NCBI GenBank assembly: GCA_035578905.1 | Contig: JAQJVL010002210.1 | Span: 50,136 to 114,135 of the forward strand | DNA from: Stictocephala bisonia | Lineage: Eukaryota > Arthropoda > Insecta > Hemiptera > Membracidae | Reading direction: 5' to 3' | DNA length: 64,000 nt | Shown: positions 45,853 through 56,573 of the stretch, piece by piece | How positions within the stretch are numbered: position 1 is the first letter of the stretch | Layout of the letters: each line of letters starts with the position of its first letter | Made by a program: the position numbers and the translations under genes | The notes under the pieces: generated by a model | Databases searched by the model: none | Seen by the model: only the letters and a program-made list of their open reading frames with translations | Told to the model about the DNA's origin: nothing

Positions 45853-48522
45853 GTTTCCAAAGGAACCTGTTCTACGCAAAAAATGGACAGTTGCAGTAAG
45901 ACGTAAAAATTGGCAGCCTTCAGATGAATCCCGTGTATGTTCTGACCACTTCACTGAAGCAGACTTCGACAGAACATCATTGTGTTACGTCAGGCTGAGG
46001 GAAGGTGTTGTGCCGAGTGTGTTTCCGAGTATTCCTAAGGTAACTACTACCCATAGGCTTCCAGCAAAAAGACTCTTCAATGAGACAGTAACAAAGGAAA
46101 TTACCAAGGTATACCAATTATTGAGTATACTGAGCAATACTCAAGCCTTAGTACCAATGAAACTCAACAATGCATAAGCATTAGTGATTCTGAATGCTTC
46201 AGACAACCGCCTAGAAAAAGGCTGAAAAAATCTCTTTCTAATAAACTTAATGATTCACCAAGAAAGCAGGCCTTAAAAAAAGAATTAAGTTTAACTAAAG
46301 ATAAACTTTTTCAGGCAAGAAAGAAAGTTAAAACCTTAAGACAGTCTAAAAGAAGGTTAAAGAAAAAAATTGTTAACATTGAAAACATTTGTAAAGATCT
46401 AAAAGAAAAACTTAACTTTCAAGAAGAAGATTGTACATTACTCAATTCAATATCTCAAAATGCTGACTGTTTAATTAAACGTTCCATAGAAAAGACAAAA
46501 AATCCAAAGTTGAAAAAATGTTACGAAGAACGCTTGAGAGCATTTGCTGTGACACTTCATTTTTTGTCGCCAAATGCGTATACCTATGTTCGCAAAACAT
46601 TTAATACTGCTTTGCCTCATACCCGAACCTTGCGAAGATGGTATAGTAGTGTACAGTGCGAACCAGGGTTCTCCACTGAGGTATTAAGAGCTTTAACAGA
46701 GTACGCTGCCAAGAGTAAGCACCCTTCAATATCCGCATTACAAATAGATTGTGTGGCCATCCGGAAGCACTTAGAATGGGATGGGAAGAAATTTCATGGC
46801 CCTGTCAATGTTGGAGTACCAGTTTCAGATGATTCATCAACTTTAGCATCAGAGGTACTCGTTTTCCACCTGGTTTTTTTTTAATTCTGCGTGGAAAATA
46901 CCTCTGGGATATTTTTTCGTGTCTAGCACAACAAGTGAACAGCTTTGTGGCTTGGTTACTCAAGGTTTGTCACTCGTACATGAAGCTGGGGTGACTGTTG
47001 TGTCACTGACCTGTGATGGAACATCTTGCAACTTAGCAATGGCAAATAAACTGGGTTGCTCCATATCGACCAAAAATCTTAAAACCTTTTTTCCTCACCC
47101 TTGTACGGGAAATCCAGTGTTTTTATTTTTAGATCCTCCACACATGCTAAAACTGGTACGTAATACACTAGGAGATTATGGGATCCTAGTGCAAGGGAAG
47201 CAAAGAATAGAGTGGAAGTATATTAAGTTGTTGCATGAAGTGCAAAACGAACAGGAATTGCATTTAGGCAACAAACTCACTAAAGATCATGTACAATATT
47301 GGAGGCAGAAAATGAAAGTTAAGTTGGCTGCACAGGTTTTCAGTAACTCTGTTGCCGATTCACTAAAGTATTTGCTAGAAAATAATGTAAAAGGATTTGA
47401 AGATTGTAAGGCGACGATTGATTTCTTAAGAACATTTAATGATTTGTTTGATGTATTGAACAGTCAGAGTATAAGAAGTTTTGGTAAAAAAAGGCACTGT
47501 GTGCTTCAAACATAGTTCAACAATCAAAATGTTTAAATGAGACGTATGATTACATTTGTAGCTTAAAGACTTCTAATGGTGAGGACATTCTACAGAGCAA
47601 AAGAAAAACTGGCTTCCTTGGGTTTTTAACTTGCATCAAAAGTTCCTTGGGTCTATATGAAGAGCTAGTTGGTAAGCCAGATCCACCATTAAAATACTTA
47701 CCTCTATACAAAGTTAGCCAGGATCACCTTGAAAGGTTATTTGGGTACATACGTTCCCGAGGAGGTTCCAATAATAATCCTAACTGTAGGCAATTCACTG
47801 GAACTTTTAAAAGGCTCTTACTACATAGTGAGCTACAAGACAGCAACACTGGCAATACTTTCGCTTTGGACAGGTCAGTAATGTTCAAAATCAGGCAAAA
47901 AAAGTCCGAACTTGAAGAAATAAATACCTCCGTTCCCCTATGGAGAACAATGTCAGAAGACGAGCAAAGTAAATTTTGTAATTTGGATGAAACAGATAGT
48001 AACTTTTTGAACTGCGTTACAAATGACAACATGAGATCTGACATTGCCTCTGATATTGTTGATTACATCGCCGGATACGTATCCAGATTAACAGCTGTTA
48101 TTATTATATGCGAACAATGCATATCACTACTTTCGACCGACAAAAGCAAAGAGACCAACTTAATAACGTGTAAAAATAGGGGTGGTCTTATTCAACCTTC
48201 AGTAGGAGTAACAACAGTGTGTAGGATGAGTGAGACAGTTCGTCGTACTAAAATAAAAACTGACAATGTATATAAAAAAAATATTTTGGAACAAATGACA
48301 GTGGATGTAATAAACAGTTGTGTTTGGAGAAATGTTTTTATTAGTGACCATATGTATGAAACAGATCCAGAACAGTGTCACTATGTACTGCTCATACGAG
48401 CACTCTGCAAAAAGTATTTCAACATAAGGTTAAATTATTACTCGAAGAAAGTGAATGAAAAAAACCATTTTAATAGGGTTAGGAATGACTTAACTAAAAA
48501 AGTTTTGTTTTTGGGTCAGTGA
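45853..48522 (+). pseudogene. P transposase exon 2: THAP remainder, coiled coil, RNase H-like catalytic core
   Basis: The THAP domain completes with FPKEPVLRKKWTVAVRRKNW, RVCSDHFTEADF and VVPSVFPSIPK (the C-x2-H zinc ligands and the final AVPTIF-like box). A basic, leucine-rich coiled coil follows (about 46220-46440). The catalytic core has ALQIDCVAIRKHLEWD (first D), VVSLTCDGTSCNLAMANKLG (second D) and YKVSQDHLERLFGYIRSRGG (glutamate), with FLFLDPPHMLKLVRNTL in the GTP-binding insertion region. The C-terminus ends at 48522. Three frameshifts break it: near 46110, at a T9 run (46874-46882), and at an A7 run (47486-47492). Two are in homopolymers, so they may be sequence errors. Confidence 0.88.
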
Positions 48523-49589
48523 AGTAATAAAACGTTTACCAATGACTAACGTTTTTCATATATACGTTGTTTGATTCTATTTTTCAACAGCAATTTGTAT
48601 TCATATAAATTTAATTTTTATGTAAAACACCATTGTAAATAAAATTAATAAAAGATTGCTTTCTTTTAAAATTTTATTTGTTTAGTTATTATTAATCACC
48701 TCATAGTAACATCACAAGCCCAAGATACAACATAACTTTTAAGTAATCTTTCTTATATTGATCAGATTAAGTCAAAGGCTAACTTCATGGTTTATGTTAT
48801 TATATATAAATTTGCATTTTATTGGCAAATAATTCATATTGTAACCATATTTGAGGCCAAACTTTACAACTTTAATAATTTGCAGTGTTTTTTGCTTACA
48901 AGCTAAGAAATTGTTACATTTTTCAATTTTCAATAAAACATTAAAGAATAATTAAAACAATTTTAGAATAATTACTAATAATTCCATAACATTATTTAAT
49001 TTATCCATTGACAAAATATTTGAATTACATTAACTAAATTTCTAATAGGTATACAAGAATTGTAGAATTGAAAAAGCTGCTGTTTAGAAACAAAAACACT
49101 ACACAGCTATGGTCGGGCGCGGCACGGCAGCGGGTTGCGCGAAAGACAGTTTTGTCGCTTTACTATACCTCGATTTCTGGCGAAACAAAACATTTAATAA
49201 AAAAAAAGGTTTTAATAAAATTGAAATTTGTTTATTCATCTACAACTTTCCCGCTGACAAAAAGTCTCTGACCAATAAATGAAAAACTTCCTCGCAATGT
49301 ACTTTTTTTATGTCAAGACTTCCTCGGATTAAAAAATAATTTCAATTAAACCTAATTTACAAAAAACTTAGTCATTGAAAAATTATAAAAACACTTTTAT
49401 AAGCTGGAATAACTCTTTCTTTACCTTATATACAAATTTGAACGTATTAGGCCAACGTCTTCTTATTTAAAACGCAGTTTTAGTGAAGTGGTGCGAATTA
49501 AAAACGAGAGCGCCCGAGGCCTTGGTTTGGTCACTAGCACCCCACAAGATGACGGAAAATGTGCTTCACTGACTTACTACTGAAGGCTG

Positions 49590-49621
49590 GAGTGTCCGCT
49601 CTAGATATTCTTTGCTCTGTG
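49590..49621 (-). repeat. P element right terminal inverted repeat
   Basis: Reverse complement starts CACAGAGCAAAGAATATC. It is followed at 49622 by the second GTCGGTAT. Confidence 0.95.
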
Positions 49622-49629
49622 GTCGGTAT

Positions 49630-50273
49630 TAAGAGGACCGAGCATCCAACCTATCGCCTATAATCTCCCAAACACTTCGTCCCCATGTAGCTGGGTTAGA
49701 GCACTGCGCCATCTATGGTAGGTAGGCCGTCAAAGCTTTCTTGTGCTACTCCATTCCATCCCCAGGAAAGCCCAACTATTGCTGTTTACTTATTTATGTA
49801 TGCACCCTTGCTCTACTTTCTTTCCCTTCCACAACTACCAATCAGTGTTGATTAAAACTCTGGCCGTGACATTCGCTACTTTACAAGCAACTTTTTGAAA
49901 ACTTTTTACCCTTTTCTTTTTCAACAAGTAAACCTAGTTACAGCAAAAGTTTTAAACTAAAAATGACAAAATAAAAAATGGCTGTCCTCATCATTAGGAG
50001 GACAAAAAAAGTCTTCTCGTGATTCTTTTATATCACATTCAAACAACTGTCATACACTGGAGTGTGGTGTCATTGTGTAAATATGTGGTGTTTTTGTGTT
50101 GTCACCACATTGACAACTATCAAACACATTCCTACCTTGGAACTTAACTAAAAGCTAAGTACTTGGCTAAGCCTAATCCTAATAAATCGTAACTATAAAG
50201 ATTTAGCTCAAGCTCTTTCCCTATTAACCTAAGTAAATCCAAGCTCATTGTTGCTCAAACTCAGCAGCCTTTG
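49630..50273. other. Non-coding between P element and hAT
   Basis: Probably continues the repeat interrupted by the P element (to about 49800), then AT-rich sequence. I see no gene. Confidence 0.4.
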
Positions 50274-51255
50274 CAGGGCCTGATTTAGTATTTTGGCGCC
50301 CCTAGGCCCAATAATTATTTCCGCCCCATACATAGTCTGGTTAAAGTTACTTTACTTAAAACCTCTACTAAAAAAATATATCAGGCATATTTATTAATTG
50401 ATAAAACACCACTTCACGATGGAATTTTATCATTGCAAGTTTTTTAATGAATTTACTTGGTTCTAGGTTTAACAACCGTTAATGTATTAACAAAAGATTG
50501 GTTAATAACTTTGGTTTTGTTCAATTTAGTCATTTGGACAAATAAATATAATAAAAAAACTCTGTAATACATTATAAAATAGGTTTAATTTCAGACATGA
50601 AGTATTTTGATAACGTATGGTCACTCCACAGAAAACCATTATTAGTCACAGATTTGTTTGTTTTTGATTAAATGATTTTAAACTGCGTATTAGAAAATTG
50701 AAGGGTATAAAAAAAATTATAATAAATATAAAAAAAATAAAAACTGCGTATAAAAAAATTAGAAAACAAACGTCATTTATTATTATTATATGTAATATTG
50801 AAGGACGGACGCTAAACGTTCCGTTCGGTGCGGAATTCGAGGTTGTGTTGTGTTAACACGGACCAGGGGTGTACTCCTGAATTTTTCAGTACCGGAACGC
50901 GATTATAGGGGGTGGGGGCTGTGGCCTACAATCCCCCTCTTCTACGGTTGATGTTAAGTCCAATAATTCAAAAACTAAGTATAAATAGGCGCCAGTGCTA
51001 GTAAGTAGTAGTCAGCCTAGTGTGATTGAGGCTTAGTTGTGAAATACTGTACACGAATTGAGCTGAAATGAATTCGTATACATTCGTAAGACACTGGTCA
51101 CATAGTAACATAAACGTCAAGTAGAATGTTAACAAGGAAAGTAATTAAATATTGTGTTTTTAATAATTTGGTACTTACTATTTAATACAACTTAAACAAT
51201 ACTATTAAAATACTAAATATGAATTGTTATTACATAAAAGTTAAACATACAAAAG

Positions 51256-53403
51256 TTAAAGGAATTTTGCAAAAGGATTGGTATCTTCAGAGTTGCACGG
51301 TTTGGCCTGTCTCGTCCTGGTGTCGTTTGCAGTCGTGTGACGTCTTAGCCACGATTTGACGTATAGTTCTGGGTCCCAGTCCCTCAAGTTTGGCCCGTGC
51401 AACTTCACGAACATTAGGCTATGTTTCTAATGGTCAGCCTTGATCGGGTTGGTGTAATGATGATATTCATCAGACTAAATCCTCTCTCACAGTCTGTCGT
51501 GCTGCAAGGGATCAGCTTAGTACAGTTTAACAGAGGAATCAAAGATTTAGGAATTCTGGTAGGGGTTTCAAGAAAATCCCTGTAGATGATCTTCAATGTC
51601 CCTACATATAATTTAAACCTTTTACAAAGATTTTCCATCTCTGTTCCCCCAAAATCTACAGGTCTGTCAGCAGGTAACTGTTCAGGTTCAAGTAGGCCTA
51701 CTTTAAGTTCCTCCAACAGAGATTCGTAAGTTTTTTGATGCAACGACGAGGTAGATACACGGGATTCGTGGCTGGAAATCGTGAACATTCTTGCGTTCAA
51801 GTTATTTATTACACTTGTTACCAATTGTTGATGATTGACTGTCGGGATTTTTCGATTTTCTTTGAGTGGGACAACACTAAACTACCCATCTTTGATCGCG
51901 ATTTTTGCTTCCAAAGTTTTGGTCCCAGGCTTTTCCTTAATTGATTCGAAAAACCGGATACTTCTTCTCATGAGTTTGTCTGCACATAACACCGTTGTTA
52001 CCTGGTTTTGCAGGGTTTCTGATACAAAGCTAATCTAGCAAGGATGTCGTACATTAATGCTAAATTCAGAAGAAACTCAGAAGATGACAACTTGTTAGGT
52101 AATCCACTGTACATGGCTCGTTCCGTAGACGACCTGCTTTCATCAACTTTGGCGAATTCAAAGTGTTTATATATTGCACTGTATCCATACCAAGTGGCAG
52201 ACACTGCTCGAAAAGAACTAGCAACCAAACGGGTTCCTAGCACTTTGCCTATTTTGTTCATTTCCTGATCCAAATCCTTAGCACATTCTTCAACTCTCTA
52301 TGATTTTTTTGGAGATTGGCTGTAAATAGAATGAAGTTTGTCCATAAATATCTGGAAATGATTGACGTCTCCAACTTCATTGATCGCATCATTCAAAGCT
52401 AATTCAACTCTGTGACTCATACAGTGCGATATAATGAGATTTGGATAGTTTTGCAGCAATCGTTCGGCAACTCCGGCCACTGGCGAATGCCACTAAGTTT
52501 TTTCAAGGTATTTTTCGTCAAACCCGTGTTTTTTAAGCAATCGAGGAGGCTTTCTGTTACAGCCTCTGATGTTTGCCTGTTCAATTCAACAAGATCGAGG
52601 AATACAAAATGTGGAGGGTCTTCTTACTGATCTCGCATTTTAAATAAACTAAAAATTTTGCTTTTGCTACTAAGGCTCGTTGACTCATCTATTAGAACTG
52701 ATAGTTTACCATTTACATTCAAAAATTTGTTTCACAATCATTTTTTCATTTCTTCAGATACATGGTTTATAATTTCCATTGCACTCTTTTTTAAATGTAA
52801 TCCGTGACGTATTTCTACGCCATTTAATTTTTGCATTTCTAGAAGGTCAAAATGATCTGTGTAAGGCCTATTGTTTTTTTGGCAAGGTAGTGAGTAGTTC
52901 TAAAAGCTGTTTTAGTTGTCATTTCGTCAACCACATTCTCTATTGCTTCTTTTTTTAGCTTCAGACGAAATCTTTTCGGCTTTTCCGTGGCTAGCAGAAT
53001 TTTTGTGTTCAAAAAAATTTGTTCTCAAGGACGTCAATTGGGCTGTTTTGCTCATTCCGTTAAAGGACACTGACTAGTTGTGCAATTCTTTTGATATGTT
53101 TAGGCGTTCTTCATTGAAAGCCCCGACGTTGCCAACTTCCTTACAAACCTTACATCAAAGTTTATCATTACGACAGTCTAACAAAGGAAAAGCGCCTTTC
53201 TTCCGTTGCCACATCTCCTCAGTCCAAATCGAAGGCCAAGTATAAACAGCCTTGTCATCAACGGGGACGTCTTGAGCTGTTGAACCTGGTTCTTGATGAG
53301 AGGAAGTTGAAGGCTCATTGATAGTACCAATGTGCATAGACTGCTTGTTTTTGCTATTGAAAAATTACGTTAAAGTTTTTTGTTTCTTGTTGGGAGTAGC
53401 CAT
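51256..53403 (-). pseudogene. KIAA1586-type hAT transposase, multiply broken
   Basis: Order on the minus strand: start MATPNKKQKTLT at 53403 with an early stop, then YTWPSIWTEEMWQRKKGAFP (N-terminal zinc-finger region, with the LL CR...CKVCKEVG continuation in another frame). Next come VLIDESTSLSSKSKIFSLFK (first catalytic D), LIISHCMSHRVELALNDAIN (the C..H block), the central KVLGTRLVASSFRAVSATWY, and the dimerisation domain LIPCSTTDCERGFSLMNIII. Numerous stops and shifts are present. It is a dead copy of a recognisable hAT family. Confidence 0.8.
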
Positions 53404-53881
53404 TGTAAATAAGATTTTCTGAACGAAAATTCTAATTAAACCTTAAATTGACAGGTAAAACTTTTATTTGAACTAGCAAAATGACTCAACGATTCAACTT
53501 TTTTTGTATTAATAAAACAAACCTACAGTCTACACAGTACACACTCTATATAGATAAACACAATGTTTATTAGCGAGAAAAATTTGCTACGCCTCTGAAT
53601 AACGCAGTCCTTGGGTTAAGAACTATAAATGACACTCACCCACAGTCACTCTCACAAGTCAAAATCTCACATGACACAAACACACGGTAAAAGCTTCTTT
53701 GAATACCACACACAACAGAAATAACAACTAAACTAATATTTGTAAAACTTTCACTTCAGTTTATTTTCCACATGTAATGTAAACGGTAACGTGCAGACTG
53801 CAGAGGTTGACTTTGACAGAAATATGTGGGAGGGGAGGGATGGCGGGGAGCAGGGTGGTAGGTGTGCCTGCGCTGGCCATG

Positions 53882-54097
53882 CTTATGCCCAGGTGCACCA
53901 ATCCTGGGTCAACTTAACCCGAGTTTAACTTAACCCTCAATGTCGCCAACCTAAGAAAAGAGTTCTTAAAGAATTATGTAATTCAGTATGAACTCTTTTT
54001 GAGTTCATTTCGAGTTCTAATTTTTCAAGTTGGCGACATTGAGGGTCAAGTTAAACTCGGGTTAAGTTAACCCAGCTTTGGTGCACCCGGGCATAAG
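53882..54097. mobile_element. Palindromic MITE, 216 bp
   Basis: Arms of about 70 bp: CTTATGCCCAGGTGCACCAA with CTTAACCCGAGTTTAAC inside on the left, and the reverse complement on the right ending GGGCATAAG. The middle (about 53950-54025) includes a second weak inverted repeat around GAACTC. The target duplication is unclear. It lies within the subterminal region of the inner hAT. Confidence 0.75.
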
Positions 54098-54330
54098 AAA
54101 TCAATAGACCGCGAGCAGCGATACCAGAATAGGGGAGCGGGGACGCCGGAGACTAACATCTCTCCTCGGCCTTTTCCCCTACGGTCCTTTTCTACGAACA
54201 CAGTGCGTGCGTGCTAGAAAAGTACCGTGGAGAGGGACTGAAAGAGACCCGAGGAGAAGAGGCAGTTTCGATTGTCCCCGTTCCTCTTATCTGGCATCGC
54301 TGACCGCGAGCAGTAGCACGTCGCAGCTGA

Positions 54331-54660
54331 GTGGCGCAGGTTGGCCAGTACTTTACTAAAAAATATCTCCATAAAAGCAGTACCGGAACGCCATTTCGGC
54401 GCGTTCCGACACCAGTACACCTCTGGCATGGACTCACGGAGAGAATGGATCGGAAGAATCGAAAGAATGAGGACAGCCATCGCCACGAGGAATCACGAAA
54501 ACAATCTGTAGCTATTTGGCGTCACCAAGACGGTCACCCTCCTCTATATGAGGAACATGAGAGTTGCATAGGGCTGGCTGCGTACTGCTCAACGATTGGT
54601 GCAGTTTCAAAATTTCCTTGTCCCAAAATTTTCAAATTTTGTAACGAAGTTGATGCATAA
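54331..54660 (+). other. Open frame across hAT end, probably not a gene
   Basis: This 109-codon frame straddles the right terminus of the inner hAT and the flank. It shows no known domain and is likely chance, though a flank frame (54425-54510) is unusually codon-like. Confidence 0.2.
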
Positions 54661-55257
54661 TGTTAAAAAATATGTAGTTTAACTTTACCAACAAATTTTG
54701 GTCCAATGAACTTCAATATCAGAATGCTTTATTAGCCTGATTTTTTAAAAATCAATTCAAAAAATGTTTTAAATTATGGACATTTATTTTTATATCTAGT
54801 CATTTTTTTATTTTTCTCTCTCTCGGTCGTGCGCCCCCTCATATCTTGTGCCCATAGTAGGCCCGGGTCTATTGGGAAATCTGGCCCTGAACTTTTACTC
54901 GTCTCAACCAGTGCATCTAGACAATACAAATAAGAGTCATTTTCTTTGTTTATTAACCTTTTGCTTCGACAGGAAATATTCAACTCACTCATTGTCATAT
55001 AGATTGCAAAATTCCTCACTTACAACTAGTCAAACCTGCGACATGCTGAATAACATTTGGTTGAGTACTGGTATTTGTATTCTATTTGTCTGATTTACAA
55101 CTAGTCAATCCTGTGATGTGCTTGAATGTCATTTAGTTGACTAATACTGGTATTTGTATTCTGTTTGTCTGATTTACAACTAGTCAATCCTGTGATGTGC
55201 TTGAATGCTATTAGATGACTACTGGTATTTGTATTCTATTTGTCTGATTTACAACTA

Positions 55258-56573
55258 ATCAAATCAAATCAAAATATCTTTATTTGTATCAGTACAGAGT
55301 TGTACATTAAATAGCGTCACTACATTTATTGTATAAACTAAATTAACTTATTACTAAGAACTAAAATATTCGTCCAAAGAATATAAAGATTTAGAAATAA
55401 GGTATGATTTAACCAGGGATTTAAAATTTACAGAGTCAAATTTATTTTTAATACTATAAGGTAGAGCATTTATAAACTTCGCACCCATTACTGAAGTTTT
55501 CTTTTTAAATAACTCTAGCCTGTGGTTGGGTACAACTATCGCCATTTTACCCCTTGTATTGTAAAAGTGTATGTCAGAGTGAGTTTCCACTTCACTGAAG
55601 TGGTCTCTAACATACATTATACAACTTAAAATATATAGGCCAAATACCGTTAATATTTGCAAACTTTGGAAATGACCCCTTACAGAATCAGTAGCTCTTA
55701 ATTTTAAAATTATTCTGATTGCCTTTTTTTGCAGCATTAATATTTTGTTCAAATTTTGTAAAGAAGTGCTACTATAGACACATATGCCATAGGCTATATG
55801 TGACTGTATGTGAGCATGAAATATTAATTTTAATGTTGGTTCACTGCATAGGAGTGACATTCTTCTCAATGCAAACAAGCCTGAATTAATTTTTGAAATA
55901 ATGTGATCTACATGACTGCACCAGCTGAGACTACTGTCAATCAACAAACCTAGAAATTTCGTTTTATCAATGTTTTCAACTTTTTCCGTGCCGATATTGA
56001 TATTTGGTTTAACCTGATTCTTATTTTGAACTGTAGAAAAGTGAATATATTTAGTTTTCCGAGGATTTAGTAACATATTGTTATTGCAGAAAAAGTTTTG
56101 AAATTTTGCCAACTCTAAGTTTGCTTCTCTCTCCAATTCACTGGCTGTTTTAGCTGACACTATTAAGTTTGAGTCGTCAGCATATAAGAACAGGCCTTTT
56201 GGAACACTTTGTACTTTAGTAAGCAATAAAGGCATACCTTTTAGATAACATAGAAAAAGAAGGGGTCCTAGGATTGACCCTTGTGGTACTCCGTGTTTAA
56301 TTTGCTGAAATGTAGATAGCTTTTTTATAATTTTGTTTTCTTTTATATGAGTAATCTCAACTGATTGCTGTCTATTTTCAAGGTAAGATTTAAACCATTC
56401 CAAAGCAACTCCATTTATTCCAAGTGAACTTAGTTTTGATATTAAACGCGAATGTGACACACTGTCAAAAGCCCTGGACAGGTCCATGAAATGTCCAGCT
56501 ACAACATATTTTTTATCAATTGAATCTATTATCATGTCTACGAAATTGACTAGTGCTGTAACCGTGGACCTGG
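55258..56573 (-). mobile_element. 5'-truncated LINE inserted in the 76-bp array
   Basis: The insert reads on the minus strand. Its 3' end (55258-55275) consists of ATTTG repeats after AATAAAGATATTTT, and its 5' end is cut abruptly at 56573, mid-RT, directly joined to the satellite at ACTAGTCAATCC. Truncation at the 5' end is expected of target-primed reverse transcription. Confidence 0.85.
55354..56573 (-). pseudogene. Jockey/CR1-like RT fragment, long open frame
   Basis: A single frame of 393 codons, counting from an internal Met (to 56535), stays open to its natural stop, so the copy is young. RT3 to RT7 are visible: GHFMDLSRAFDSVSHSRLI, HGVPQGSILGPLLFLCYLKG, LFLYADDSNLIVSAKTASEL (catalytic DD intact), NPRKTKYIHFS, and KFLGLLIDSSLSWCSHVDHI. 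The C-terminal domain follows (AHIQSHIAYGICVYSSTSL, then HFYNTRGKMAIVVPNHRLEL). RT1-RT2 and the endonuclease are missing because of 5' truncation, so it cannot act alone. Confidence 0.88.

Larger units (their letters stand above)
44807..49621 (+). mobile_element. Complete P element (THAP-type P transposon)
   Basis: This 4815-bp element is flanked by a perfect 8-bp direct duplication GTCGGTAT at 44799-44806 and 49622-49629. Its 32-bp terminal inverted repeats (44807-44838 and 49590-49621) match at 31 of 32 positions, with the core AGAGCAAAGAATATC. Eight-base duplication and about 31-bp repeats are the hallmarks of the P superfamily, and the THAP-plus-P-transposase gene inside confirms it. A 16-bp direct repeat AGCACCCCACAAGATG lies at 44860-44875 and 49536-49551. 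A polyadenylation-like AATAAAATTAATAAAAG occurs at about 48640. The 1.1 kb after the gene is mostly AT-rich with a GC-rich patch at 49110-49145. Confidence 0.95.
50864..54425 (-). mobile_element. hAT transposon, KIAA1586-like, inner element
   Basis: The ends are CAGGGGTGTACTCCTG at 50864 and, reverse-complemented, CAGAGGTGTACTGGTG ending at 54425. Both ends carry CAGTACCGGAACGC or GTTCCGGTACTG subterminally. Flanking octamers ACACGGAC and GCATGGAC match at six of eight positions. The transposase pseudogene runs on the minus strand and a palindromic MITE is inserted at 53882-54097. Confidence 0.7.
50274..54889. mobile_element. Outer hAT-like element enclosing a second hAT
   Basis: Termini: CAGGGCCTGATTTAG at 50274 and, reverse-complemented, CAGGGCCAGATTTCCC ending at 54889. 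The 8-bp flanks are AGCCTTTG and AACTTTTA, which match at five positions with the three differences all transitions, as expected of an aged duplication. Its own interior, 50290-50863 and 54426-54870, has no recognisable transposase. A separate hAT lies within it. The pairing of these ends is inferred from a short repeat. Confidence 0.45.
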
